Part shown: in pieces, positions 1 to 9,246 of the stretch
Numbering within the stretch: position 1 is the stretch's first letter
Layout: the number at the start of each line of letters is the position of its first letter
IMG/VR virus record: IMGVR_UViG_3300025423_000063
Span: 1-31,095 of that record
Direction: 5' to 3' (one strand)
Source of the DNA: a virus
DNA: 31,095 nt
Notes under the pieces: model-generated
What the model was told of the DNA's origin: nothing
Database searches by the model: none
Seen by the model: only the letters and a program-made list of their open reading frames with translations
Made by a program: the position numbers and the translations under genes

Positions 1-31
1 TTTATATGTATAGTAATTAAATCTATTACAA

Positions 32-1417
32 TTAGTCACCACCACCACCATCACCCTGGCCACAACCAATGCCACCATTGCCAGGATCACTACCTTGGCA
101 ACTATTGCCATCGCTACCACGACTACCACCACCACGTTCATCGTTACCACCATCGCTTTGAGGTGGTGGATCGATATGTGTAGTATAGTTTGATGTGGTT
201 TGAGATGTAGTTGTATTCCAGTTAAATGTAGGTTGAATGATTGATAGTGAATCACTTTGTCTAGTAATTGATTGTGCAGATGCTGTATAGGTCTGTGTTG
301 CTGAAGTAAGAATACCACCAGTATCAGCCAAATCTTGTACGTTAGTAAGAACAAAAGATCTTTCACCTGTTCTAAACATACCTGCAGGCAAATTAAATAT
401 TAAGTAAGCCATACCATACATATTCGAAACAATTGGATCACCATAATTACCATTCTTCAATAGAAGAGCTGGTGCTCCACCAGCACCCAATTGGCCACAC
501 TTAGATCTATCAACGTTTCCGTTTTCATCTGCATAGATTGGATTTACATATGCTGGTGCACAATATTGTGACACTGGTACCTTGTCAAAGAATCCATATA
601 GAGTGTGACCTGGCATCATACCTGTAGCATAAATTGCAATTGTTCTTGAATTCATATAAGGAAGATTGGTAACATTTGTAACAAAGTCACCTAAATCTTG
701 TGATACTGGGTTTGCTGCAGCTGTTACTGCTAGATCTTTTACAGTAGTGGTAGAAGTTTGAGACCAGTAGTTAGTAGTTGATGTGTGCGCAGTCAATACA
801 GGCTTAGCAGCAACAGTGCTAATATCCTGTGTAGTGATACCAAGACCCGATGATAGTAGGTTTTGGAATGAATCTACTTCATTAACAGTAATATTTTGAG
901 GAGCTGCTTGTACTGTATCAATATAATTATCATAGTTAGGATTCAAAGCAAGATCACCCATGAATGAGTAATAACCCTCTGCAGGATTTCTATATGTAGT
1001 AGCAGTAGGATTGCCTTCCATCTTTTCTTCAGAGTAATTAACTAAACCAAGTCTTCCTCTTAAACTGTATCCGCTGCTTTGTGAGGCAACCAATTGGTAT
1101 CTTGATAATGATGTGGTGTATCTAGGACGTGCCATAGATGCAGAAGAATCAATTGCTATTCTAAATTCAGGATCACTAATGTCACTCAAAGAAAAATCAT
1201 TGAATGGATCTGAAAAGATACCAGTCTTAAATCTTTGGATACCTGTTTGTGTATTGGCTATTGATAGTGATGTAGCATCTGTATCCAATGCTTGCAAGAC
1301 ACTATAATACTCTAATCTAGAAATTCTAGAATCCAATCCACCTATTTGTTTCATAGTATAGCCTCTTAGCGAGGTAGTATCTACTTTAACGGCTAGGTCA
1401 GGTCTGTTGTATGTCAT
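32..1417 (-). CDS. C-terminal DUF4815-like baseplate/fibre protein with Gly-rich tail
   Basis: This 461-residue protein starts with RPDLAVKVDTTSLRGYTM followed by a helical SRISRLEYYSVL segment (about residues 20-40). In DUF4815-type structural proteins of marine T4-like phages, as I recall them, this stretch lies near the C-terminus of a single large protein. Here it is a separate cistron 4 nt after the 1541-residue upstream gene, in a different frame, at a TAATAAAATG junction. That junction suggests coupled translation. About residues 415-461 are extremely Gly/Ser/Asp-rich (GGGSRG and GGGGD blocks) with two Cys. Glycine-rich blocks of this kind occur in receptor-binding tips such as T-even gp38, so a role in host recognition is possible. 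The link to the upstream protein is fairly sure; the adhesin role is inference. Confidence 0.7.
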   Translation of the reverse strand: MTYNRPDLAVKVDTTSLRGYTMKQIGGLDSRISRLEYYSVLQALDTDATSLSIANTQTGIQRFKTGIFSDPFNDFSLSDISDPEFRIAIDSSASMARPRYTTSLSRYQLVASQSSGYSLRGRLGLVNYSEEKMEGNPTATTYRNPAEGYYSFMGDLALNPNYDNYIDTVQAAPQNITVNEVDSFQNLLSSGLGITTQDISTVAAKPVLTAHTSTTNYWSQTSTTTVKDLAVTAAANPVSQDLGDFVTNVTNLPYMNSRTIAIYATGMMPGHTLYGFFDKVPVSQYCAPAYVNPIYADENGNVDRSKCGQLGAGGAPALLLKNGNYGDPIVSNMYGMAYLIFNLPAGMFRTGERSFVLTNVQDLADTGGILTSATQTYTASAQSITRQSDSLSIIQPTFNWNTTTSQTTSNYTTHIDPPPQSDGGNDERGGGSRGSDGNSCQGSDPGNGGIGCGQGDGGGGD

Positions 1418-1421
1418 TTTA

Positions 1422-4400
1422 TTACTGTGCTTCTGAGAATGTTAGAGAAGGATATGGTGGTACGTATATCTGAGCTAGATTTAATCCTGTTTTATTTAGG
1501 GTAGGTGGCTGTGGATGTTCTGCTGAAGCACCCATTCTAGCAATAAATTGTGAACCACTTGTAAGAATTAAATTATCAAATCTAGGTAGGTAATATGTTG
1601 CACTATAGTTAAACTTACTATCTGGGTCAGGGATGATGTTATACCCACTTGATATCCATGAACCATTTTTGGTTCCATTGTTTAAAGCTGGATCCTGAGT
1701 AGCAAGGTTAACATTGTTTGTAATTACAGCTGTGTTAGCCATTACAGGTCTTGTATCAATGAAGTTTCTTAGATCATATGATACGCCAGATACTGATGTA
1801 TAGATTGGAATTTGAGCAGTTGCAATTGCATATAGATTAGCTGTATTAACGTCATCTATTGGATATGAATCTACTGAGTAGAAACCAGCTTGTGTTGCAG
1901 TTGTGTTAGGTGTGAAGCAATTTAACTTAACCAATAACACAGAAGTATTTGTCAATGCACCATTGTGAGAAGGAAGTAGACTCAATTTTGCATTGCCGTA
2001 GAAAGCATCTCTTTGGCCATTGTCAACACTGAACCATGTACCGTAATCAGGATTGTTTGTGTTTGCTGTAGAACCAACATATACGTTAGCAACACCAAAC
2101 ACATCTGAGATACCTAAAGCCCAAGGACCAGTAGTACCACCAAGATTTGAACCACAATTAATGATTACATATTGGCCTTTATTTACTACCTTGCCTGTAG
2201 GATTGGCATTAGATCTGAATAATGGAATTTGTCCATATACATTATATGTGTTAACATCAAGAGCTGTACAGATGTTCATTGTCATTGATGTGGTGCTATC
2301 CTGACTGATTGTGTTTCCAGAACCAGTTAAGTTAATTGCTTCACCCTGCTTAAAGAACTGTTGGACAGTAAGTGAACTACCAAGAACATTTGGTGTAGTT
2401 ACGAAGCTTACCGATGTAGCATTGGTAGAACTAATCGTCACAGGAACAGATGTACCTGTGGAATCTGTAAGCTGTAATGAAGCACCAGGATAAAGTGTAG
2501 AAGAGAATGTTGGGTTAGAAGCACTTACTAGATATGAACCACCTGTTGTAAGAGCGATTGAAGTACCAAACACAGCAGGTATATCTGCCACTGTAATTGA
2601 GTTTGCAGAGTTTATTGATGAAACCTTGGTTTGGAATGGTGTGCTTCCTGTTGTATTAGAAACATACAATACTGTACCAACTGTTAGTGGAGTTGTAAAT
2701 TGCGTAGGAGAAGTGATTGTTTGTCCTACGATTCCAACCTTAATATTGGTTCCTACTGCTCCTGGCACACTTTGTAGTGTAATTGAGTTAGCACTATTAA
2801 TGCTGGCAATATAGCTATATGAATGCTTTGAGTAATCTGAAGATGAGTTAGCAACCAAAATAGGTTGACCAATCTGAAGATTGTTTGGTGAACCAGTAAA
2901 TGATGTTGGACTAGTCAATGTTGTAGAAGAAGCCTTCAATACAATCGTACCATTGCTTCCACTTATAGAAGGTGGAGTTGTAAATGTTACTGAATTGCTA
3001 CTATTAATTGTACTAATGGTACTATAAGAAACGCCACCAGTGCTATTAGCTACTGTTACAACTTCACCTTGAACCAATGTGCTGGTAAAGGATGATGGGC
3101 TAGTCAAAGTACTTCCATTAATACCTACTGAGATATTACCATTACCACTGACTGTAGAAGGAGCAGTAAGAATAATAGAGTTAGGAGAAGGGACACTCTT
3201 TACAATATTGTAAGAGAACCCACCAGTTGTATTAGAAAGTATTATTGAACTACCTTGCTGGAAGTTTTGAGTAAAGTAAGTTGGGCTAGTAACAACTGTA
3301 TTACCATTGATTGAAGCAGAAAGGCTAGCACCATAAACTGGTGAAGCTGTGGTAAGAATCAATGCTGTTGAGTTGACAACTGAAGAGATTGTATCATTAA
3401 AATACGAAGAAGAGGTATTAGAAATTAGAATTGTCTGGCCTGCTGACAACCCAGATGTAAATGGTGTCACACTTGTAATAACTCTTGGGTCTTGTACGAG
3501 ATTAATATTCCATGCAGAGTATGAAGTGGAATAACCTACGATATTTTTACTAGCATTGTTTGCTAGATGAATGGCAAAGCCATTAGCTGTACTTGCACCA
3601 GGTGTGAAAGTCTCAACGCCAGTGATTGTAGTACCATACGATACAGTTGTGTTGGATAAAACTACATATGTTCCTACTGTAGGAGACGAAGAAGGAGGGT
3701 TAGCAGCGACGATTAAGCTCTTTGCGTATGTGCTTAGTCCTTGATTTTGTGAAGCTACAGTTGGTGTTGTATACAACCAAGTTGGATCATAAGAAACACT
3801 AATGGTTCCTGCTGGTCCAGTAACAGATGGTGTTGAATCCAAAGTTATTGATCTACTGCTATTAACTCTAGTAATTTTATTATAAGATGTAGCACCTGTT
3901 GTATTTGCAACAATAACGTGATAACCTGCTGAAACTTCAGCTGTTGGAATATCATCTAAAAATTCTCTGGCACTATTAATGGTATTTCCAGAAATTGTAC
4001 CAGTTGTAGTGAAGGTACCAGTTAGGACAGCAGCATTAGCAGTGATTACACCAGTTGCACCAGCATTAATAACAGCATTGTTAACTAATGAGTAGCTTGT
4101 AATCGTAGCATTAGATATAAGAACATTTTCTGGAATACTACCATTTGTAATTAACGTGCTGTTAAGCACTACACCGTTATTAATAATTGTATTGTTTAAT
4201 ACCGTACCATCTGTAATAAGAGTTGATGAAGGAATTGCACCATCAGTCATTAGAGGTTGTGTAAAAGTATCTTGTGCAAATGTTATGTTTACATCCAATG
4301 ATGTACTATCATCAAGGAATCCATCACCATAACTGAAAATATCTGGACCAGGAACAGTAAAGTTTGCTGTTGCACCAGTCATAGTCTGAGTAAGAGATGC

Positions 4401-6047
4401 TTGAAGAGTGGGTCTATAATAGAATGATGTATTATTCATTCCAGCATTGCTTACCAAGGAATCTAAACCACTAACACCTGTATCGTATATTGGAAGGCTA
4501 AGTGTTGGTTCTTGAATAATAGCAATACCCTTCAACGAATCAAGAACGATATCAGCATAGAAGGCACCATATGTGCTTGAATAAGCATATAGGCTTCTAA
4601 TGTTTGCAGGATTTCCAGTTAACTGGATATTGCAAAGATACATTTTATATTGAGCCTCAGGTGTTCCTTTTGTGCCCTGATAGTACTTAAACGCTCTAAT
4701 GTTTGCAGTACCAATCTGACGACCAGCTGGTTGAAATACAGGAGGTAATGAAAGAGCAGTTCTCGGTGCATCATAAAGAATAACTTCTTCAAGGCCTTGT
4801 ACATCTGGTGTACCAGCAACCTCATTTACAATATAGTAGTTACCAAGGCTAAGAGATAGCACATCTTGGTTAATTGATTTAGTAAAGATACCTCTTGGAA
4901 CTTCAACGGTGCTTGTGCCTAATGTCTGTACTCTATAACCATCAACATAGGCAGTGCCTGATGATATAGAATACAAGAAAGTTTCATTGTTTGCAGAAGG
5001 AACAACGTTAACAGTAAATGGTGTTACAATAAAATTACCAGCTGTTTCCAATTGTTGAGTAGCAATAGTGTCACCTAATGTGCTTAGCTGTGGAGTGCTC
5101 TTGTTTAAGATTACTTGACCAGTTCCTGTATCAAACTTAACAATCACGAGGAAGTTGTTAGGAACAGAAACAGCTGTATTTGATGAATCATAGAATACTG
5201 GTCTTGGAACCAACTTCAATCTATATGCACCTGGTGCACTATAGTTAGAACTTCCTTGTGAATTATCAAATAACGATGTATCATCATAAGGAGTAATGAT
5301 TTCTTCTGATGTATCAAAACCAACAACAATACCATTTTGGTTTGAAACATGCTCGCTGATAATGAAATTGTCTGGCATAGATTCAATAAAGAATCCTTTC
5401 TGGTAAATGATACCAGGACCAACATGCATTCCATAACCTGTAGCAAGAGCATTAACAGTAGAGTTAGAAGTAAGTGTATAGATTACACCTAACTTATTAG
5501 CTGGGTTCAAAGGACCCTGTTTGCTTTGATTGCCACTATAAACATCAATCTGTTCTGATGTTTGGCTAAATGTAGTAGAGCTATTGTTACCTACGTTTAG
5601 ATACTGTACATATGCTCTATTAGAATAAGGAGCCTGTGACTGTGCACCATAATATGCTCTGAATACAGAAGCTCTTAAGCCTGATGTATTAGAAACAAGC
5701 AAGAATGAATTTGATGCATTGACAATGTTATTAGATGTATCAAAAGCAACGTCAGTATAATTCAAAGTCAATGTGGTGAAATCAAGAGTAGAGCTGTTGC
5801 TATCAACAAATTTAATCTGCTGCATATTAGGATACGTTGTGAAGTTACAACCTTCAATAACAGAACCATCCTTGTATATGCTATTACCAAAACTAGAAAC
5901 TTGATTCTGAAGAATAGTCTGAAGCTGGGTTAACTCTCTCGCCTGGACAGCTGTTCCTGGACGGAAAAGTATTCTATAGTATTGATTATTTGGATCATAA
6001 TCATCATAGAATGGTGCAACATTAAAATTAGTTGATAACCCAGCCAT
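1422..6047 (-). CDS. giant DUF4815-type baseplate-associated structural protein with tandem beta repeats
   Basis: The 1541-residue product opens with FNVAPFYDDYDPNNQYYRIL and RPGTAVQARELTQLQTILQ (to about residue 50). This is the signature start of DUF4815 phage structural proteins, which are baseplate or fibre components of T4-like phages. About residues 600-700 hold short degenerate repeats of the type ITNGSIPENVLI, likely a beta-helix. About residues 705-1240 hold at least seven tandem repeats of roughly 55-65 residues built around LTSPTSFT...GQPILVANSS...INSANSITL. The end (DLRNFIDTRPVM, then the YLPRFDNLIL region) returns to conserved DUF4815-like sequence, so the repeats look like an expansion inserted into a shorter family member. 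A start codon with an AGGA box (TTAATAGGAAAATTAA) lies 12 nt after the gp8 gene. Position after gp8 corresponds to T4 genes 9-12. Confidence 0.8.
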   Translation of the reverse strand: MAGLSTNFNVAPFYDDYDPNNQYYRILFRPGTAVQARELTQLQTILQNQVSSFGNSIYKDGSVIEGCNFTTYPNMQQIKFVDSNSSTLDFTTLTLNYTDVAFDTSNNIVNASNSFLLVSNTSGLRASVFRAYYGAQSQAPYSNRAYVQYLNVGNNSSTTFSQTSEQIDVYSGNQSKQGPLNPANKLGVIYTLTSNSTVNALATGYGMHVGPGIIYQKGFFIESMPDNFIISEHVSNQNGIVVGFDTSEEIITPYDDTSLFDNSQGSSNYSAPGAYRLKLVPRPVFYDSSNTAVSVPNNFLVIVKFDTGTGQVILNKSTPQLSTLGDTIATQQLETAGNFIVTPFTVNVVPSANNETFLYSISSGTAYVDGYRVQTLGTSTVEVPRGIFTKSINQDVLSLSLGNYYIVNEVAGTPDVQGLEEVILYDAPRTALSLPPVFQPAGRQIGTANIRAFKYYQGTKGTPEAQYKMYLCNIQLTGNPANIRSLYAYSSTYGAFYADIVLDSLKGIAIIQEPTLSLPIYDTGVSGLDSLVSNAGMNNTSFYYRPTLQASLTQTMTGATANFTVPGPDIFSYGDGFLDDSTSLDVNITFAQDTFTQPLMTDGAIPSSTLITDGTVLNNTIINNGVVLNSTLITNGSIPENVLISNATITSYSLVNNAVINAGATGVITANAAVLTGTFTTTGTISGNTINSAREFLDDIPTAEVSAGYHVIVANTTGATSYNKITRVNSSRSITLDSTPSVTGPAGTISVSYDPTWLYTTPTVASQNQGLSTYAKSLIVAANPPSSSPTVGTYVVLSNTTVSYGTTITGVETFTPGASTANGFAIHLANNASKNIVGYSTSYSAWNINLVQDPRVITSVTPFTSGLSAGQTILISNTSSSYFNDTISSVVNSTALILTTASPVYGASLSASINGNTVVTSPTYFTQNFQQGSSIILSNTTGGFSYNIVKSVPSPNSIILTAPSTVSGNGNISVGINGSTLTSPSSFTSTLVQGEVVTVANSTGGVSYSTISTINSSNSVTFTTPPSISGSNGTIVLKASSTTLTSPTSFTGSPNNLQIGQPILVANSSSDYSKHSYSYIASINSANSITLQSVPGAVGTNIKVGIVGQTITSPTQFTTPLTVGTVLYVSNTTGSTPFQTKVSSINSANSITVADIPAVFGTSIALTTGGSYLVSASNPTFSSTLYPGASLQLTDSTGTSVPVTISSTNATSVSFVTTPNVLGSSLTVQQFFKQGEAINLTGSGNTISQDSTTSMTMNICTALDVNTYNVYGQIPLFRSNANPTGKVVNKGQYVIINCGSNLGGTTGPWALGISDVFGVANVYVGSTANTNNPDYGTWFSVDNGQRDAFYGNAKLSLLPSHNGALTNTSVLLVKLNCFTPNTTATQAGFYSVDSYPIDDVNTANLYAIATAQIPIYTSVSGVSYDLRNFIDTRPVMANTAVITNNVNLATQDPALNNGTKNGSWISSGYNIIPDPDSKFNYSATYYLPRFDNLILTSGSQFIARMGASAEHPQPPTLNKTGLNLAQIYVPPYPSLTFSEAQ

Positions 6048-6059
6048 TTAATTTTCCTA

Positions 6060-7577
6060 TTAAGCTTTAAAGTACAGTTTGATATTCTCAGAAGTCGTAG
6101 CATCTCTTGTTATCGGTGCAAAGTTTTTGTAATATAAAACTTCACCAGTATTCACAACAAGATCATTAGTATTTATTGAATTTATATAACATGTATACCC
6201 TGTATATGTTCCTGTGATTAACTCACCGACCATAAAGTCACCTGAAACACCAACGACATATACATGCTCACTATCTGGCTGATTAACTACTGTTGCTGTA
6301 GCACCACTTACAAAACCTGTAACAACTTCTGATTCTGGAAATACATTTTGCGCAAGACCAGAAACTGTAAACTTTGTCATTTGACTAAAAGTAGCATTTG
6401 TAAACAATTGACTATTAGCAGTAGCAATAGGATTGTTTATTAGACTTAACTGTCTGTATGTAATGAAGTTTGGAATAGGATCTGTCTTGAGTATGTTAAC
6501 TGAAAGACCAGCTACTGAGCAACCTAACTCTGAACTAGGTTTGGAACCATGACCACCTGGTGGAGGTATAATAGCTGTTGCATATGCTTGTGTTGTAACA
6601 AAGCTGCTATTTGCAATTATAGATGCTTGTGCTGTAGTATAGTTAATACCTCTACTGACAATTTGGATTGATTGAATTCCAGAAGTATATGTATTAACAT
6701 ATGCAACTGCTCCAGCATTAATACCATCACCAGTGATTTGAACCTGAGGGCTAATCATATAACTGGAAGTAACATCAAGAGCCGGAATAGGATTTTGTGT
6801 TTGAACAAACTTACCAACAGAGTTGACAACGTAATTAACAATAGGTGATAAGTAACCAACACCAGTACCTGAAGTAATATACAATGAGGATAGGTTATAT
6901 ATACCAGATTGAGGTGAAGAGTTTGTATTTGAAATTTGAACTATGTTTGTTCCTATCGTCGAGGTAACAAAACCATTAGTTGAGTAATAACCAGAACCAT
7001 TACCACCATCATTAACAAATATAGTATGGATAGCACCATTCTCTGCATATCTCGATACGTTAACATCAGTAGTCACAGGAATATATGTATCAGTGGTGAA
7101 CTTCTTACTCTGAGCACTTGTTACTGTGAACAAATACTTCCACACATAGCCATCTGCAGTAGTAAAGTCACCAACTGTAGAACTTGATGTAGGCTCAATA
7201 GTTGAAGGAGCATTGTAGTTGTTAAACAAGCACTTGTATACGCGTCCAGAAGAATTAACAACATAAAATTGTTCGTTGTATAGATTAGCATCCATATCAC
7301 TATAGTAAGTGTATACAGTATTTGAAGACCAAGGATGGTTTGGAGCAAGATGTGCTATATCTGTCGCTTGAACCTTCTTACCTGTTAGGATATTTTCTTG
7401 GACATTGTAATATGAACTATGTACGCTGACATCTGTATTTGGGGGAAGGTCATTAGAGTTCCACGGAGAAGGTTGACCAAAACAAACGTAATAGTTAGAT
7501 GTATTACTAGATACATCTTCAATAAAGTTACCAATCAACTTATTCTTCATGTCTTGGGTAAAGGTACTAAATTGCAT
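6060..7577 (-). CDS. 8: baseplate wedge subunit gp8
   Basis: The 505-residue product resembles T4 gp8, a baseplate wedge subunit. Near the N-terminus it has SNYYVCFGQPSPWNSNDLPP (about 29-48). Further in come AHLAPNHPWSSNTVYTYYSDMD and then EQFYVVNSSGRVYKCLFNNYN with TADGYVWKYLFTVTSAQ (about 75-160). This order is typical of gp8 in marine T4-like phages. The middle carries repeats of the form V-x-D/R-G-G-x-G-Y (for example FVNDGGNGSGYY and IVSRGINYTTA), a motif shared with the neighbouring wedge protein. It is longer than T4 gp8 (334 residues), so it probably carries an added surface domain. The gene follows the gp7-position gene by 22 nt, with a GGAAA ribosome site, and is part of the long baseplate operon. 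Confidence 0.8.
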   Translation of the reverse strand: MQFSTFTQDMKNKLIGNFIEDVSSNTSNYYVCFGQPSPWNSNDLPPNTDVSVHSSYYNVQENILTGKKVQATDIAHLAPNHPWSSNTVYTYYSDMDANLYNEQFYVVNSSGRVYKCLFNNYNAPSTIEPTSSSTVGDFTTADGYVWKYLFTVTSAQSKKFTTDTYIPVTTDVNVSRYAENGAIHTIFVNDGGNGSGYYSTNGFVTSTIGTNIVQISNTNSSPQSGIYNLSSLYITSGTGVGYLSPIVNYVVNSVGKFVQTQNPIPALDVTSSYMISPQVQITGDGINAGAVAYVNTYTSGIQSIQIVSRGINYTTAQASIIANSSFVTTQAYATAIIPPPGGHGSKPSSELGCSVAGLSVNILKTDPIPNFITYRQLSLINNPIATANSQLFTNATFSQMTKFTVSGLAQNVFPESEVVTGFVSGATATVVNQPDSEHVYVVGVSGDFMVGELITGTYTGYTCYINSINTNDLVVNTGEVLYYKNFAPITRDATTSENIKLYFKA

Positions 7578-7599
7578 TTAAATTTCCAGTTTACGTTTA

Positions 7600-9243
7600 T
7601 TATACAGTCTGAACATCGTTTGAGTATTGAATAGATAACACACCGTTTTCATATACACTCAACACATTGTTAACTTCATCTAATGTGATATCATCGGTGT
7701 CTATGAATTCAACTTTGCCAAATACTTTGTTGCCAGCAGGATGAACTAATTTTTTTAATACAGTCAAATATTTATCTAAAGCTTTTTCAGTTTGGATTTC
7801 ATACGAATAAGTTTGATAGTAATAACTATCTTGCATATACTTATCCGAGTTTAAGAACCCATCATCATTATCCCAATAGCCTTGTTCAAACCCTACACCA
7901 CCAACAACAAGAGATAACTCTGCAAACTTAGTATTATCAGTAACATTGTAAGCTACAATTTGTTCTGCATTAGAATTAAACCCATATCCAGAAGAAAGAA
8001 CAACAACGTTTGCAACATAACCGTTGCCTGTAGCAGGATTAGCAGTTATAATGGCATTACCACCCCAATAACCTCCATTAGGACCTTGGATGTCATAACC
8101 AAATGTAGTTGGCTCAATTATACTTACATCCAATGTACCATTATACATATGATCGCCAGATGTAGCACTACCTATCTTTGCAATGGTACCTACAGTCTCT
8201 GTTGCATATTCAAGAGCAGCACTAATGGGACTTGTTTTGCTGGTATAGTTAAGATTGGCACCATAGTCAGAGGCATTGATTGCTATATTGATATTAGGAT
8301 AGATCTTGTTGAGGTTGTATGTAAATGGCGATGTATTTGACAAAGCTACAATTTTAAAATTAGCACCAGATCCTGATGTAGCTGTACCATAAGAAATATA
8401 GATGTTTGAATTTAATGTATATCCATTACCACCATCTACTATTTTAAAATCAATATATCCTTTGAGTTTATTTGGATCTATAAGTTTTGTAACGTAGTAT
8501 AATCCATCTTCACCTTGTGGTGTAATACCTGTTCCTAAAATATCACCAACTTGATTGTATTCAGTAGAATCTAATACAATAGCATCGTATGGGGAACCAA
8601 GAACAAATGGACTGTTAGTAATACTAATACCAGGAGTTGTAACAATCTCGCCTTGTTGAAATGATAACCCACTTGGCCCATGTGACATATCTTCAAGATA
8701 GAACAACGATGAAATTCTATTTCCCGAATTGATCTTTACCACATTGGAAATATACGCAGAAGCTCCAGATGAACTACCAGTTACATACTGGTGGATAAAA
8801 TCAAAATTATTATCTTTCATCTGTACTTCAAGATACTTATTAACAATCCACTTGCCATCAGATGTTTTTAAAATATCTTTTTGAGGAAGGTAGATTGATG
8901 CATCGAGATTGTAAAGAATTTTGAATAGCAACTTAATGCTTTCAATAGAGCCCTTGCTTCTATAAAGATCGAGGATATACTTTTCAACTAACTTAGGATC
9001 TGCAGCCATATCATATGGCACATTGATCATAAATTCATCCATGAAGTACTTAATGTACTCTCTGGCTGATTGATCTATGTCACTAGTCTCTGCTAGTCTT
9101 CTTGCTTTATAAGTAGGACCTTGTTTATCCATCCACTCATAATAAGCTTGAATGAATTGAATAAAGTTGGGACCCTCTTCGTTATAGAAGGCTGGAAACT
9201 GCTTTTGAACTAATGGGGCAATATCTTTGAGAGGTGTGTACAT
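7600..9243 (-). CDS. baseplate wedge protein in the gp7 position
   Basis: This 547-residue protein begins with LVQKQFPAFYNEEGPNFIQF and then has YILDLYRSKGSIESIKLLFK (about 90-110) and YLPQKDILKTSDGKWI. These are hallmarks of a widespread family of myovirus baseplate proteins with a helical N-terminal half. The second half is beta-rich with G-N-G-Y and S-G-Y-G-F repeats (around 265-280 and 410-425), like those of the gp8 neighbour. Gene order gp6, this gene, gp8 matches T4 6-7-8, so by position it corresponds to gp7, the wedge initiator. It is about half the length of T4 gp7 and I see no direct sequence match, so the gp7 equivalence is inferred from synteny. The start is 3 nt after the gp6 stop. 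Confidence 0.7.
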   Translation of the reverse strand: MYTPLKDIAPLVQKQFPAFYNEEGPNFIQFIQAYYEWMDKQGPTYKARRLAETSDIDQSAREYIKYFMDEFMINVPYDMAADPKLVEKYILDLYRSKGSIESIKLLFKILYNLDASIYLPQKDILKTSDGKWIVNKYLEVQMKDNNFDFIHQYVTGSSSGASAYISNVVKINSGNRISSLFYLEDMSHGPSGLSFQQGEIVTTPGISITNSPFVLGSPYDAIVLDSTEYNQVGDILGTGITPQGEDGLYYVTKLIDPNKLKGYIDFKIVDGGNGYTLNSNIYISYGTATSGSGANFKIVALSNTSPFTYNLNKIYPNINIAINASDYGANLNYTSKTSPISAALEYATETVGTIAKIGSATSGDHMYNGTLDVSIIEPTTFGYDIQGPNGGYWGGNAIITANPATGNGYVANVVVLSSGYGFNSNAEQIVAYNVTDNTKFAELSLVVGGVGFEQGYWDNDDGFLNSDKYMQDSYYYQTYSYEIQTEKALDKYLTVLKKLVHPAGNKVFGKVEFIDTDDITLDEVNNVLSVYENGVLSIQYSNDVQTV

Positions 9244-9246
9244 TTA

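Noticed and set aside
1-31. Minus-strand TATACATATAAA at the left edge, possibly a cut late box
   Set aside because: The window ends inside the motif, so the last two bases of TATAAATA cannot be seen.
1415-1424. Programmed frameshift joining the two DUF4815 parts
   Set aside because: Two tandem stops (TAATAA) precede the next ATG and there is no slippery heptamer or downstream stem like that at gene 26; re-initiation is more likely.
2330-3920. Repeat array that might be taken for a CRISPR or DNA satellite
   Set aside because: Repeats are clear at protein level but diverged in DNA, with no constant repeat and unique spacers; they are domain repeats of a coding gene.
7960-8340. Long plus-strand open frame opposite the gp7-position gene
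   Set aside because: It lies wholly inside a convincing minus-strand gene, its Cys/Ile/Thr-rich product has no recognisable pattern and there is no ribosome site.
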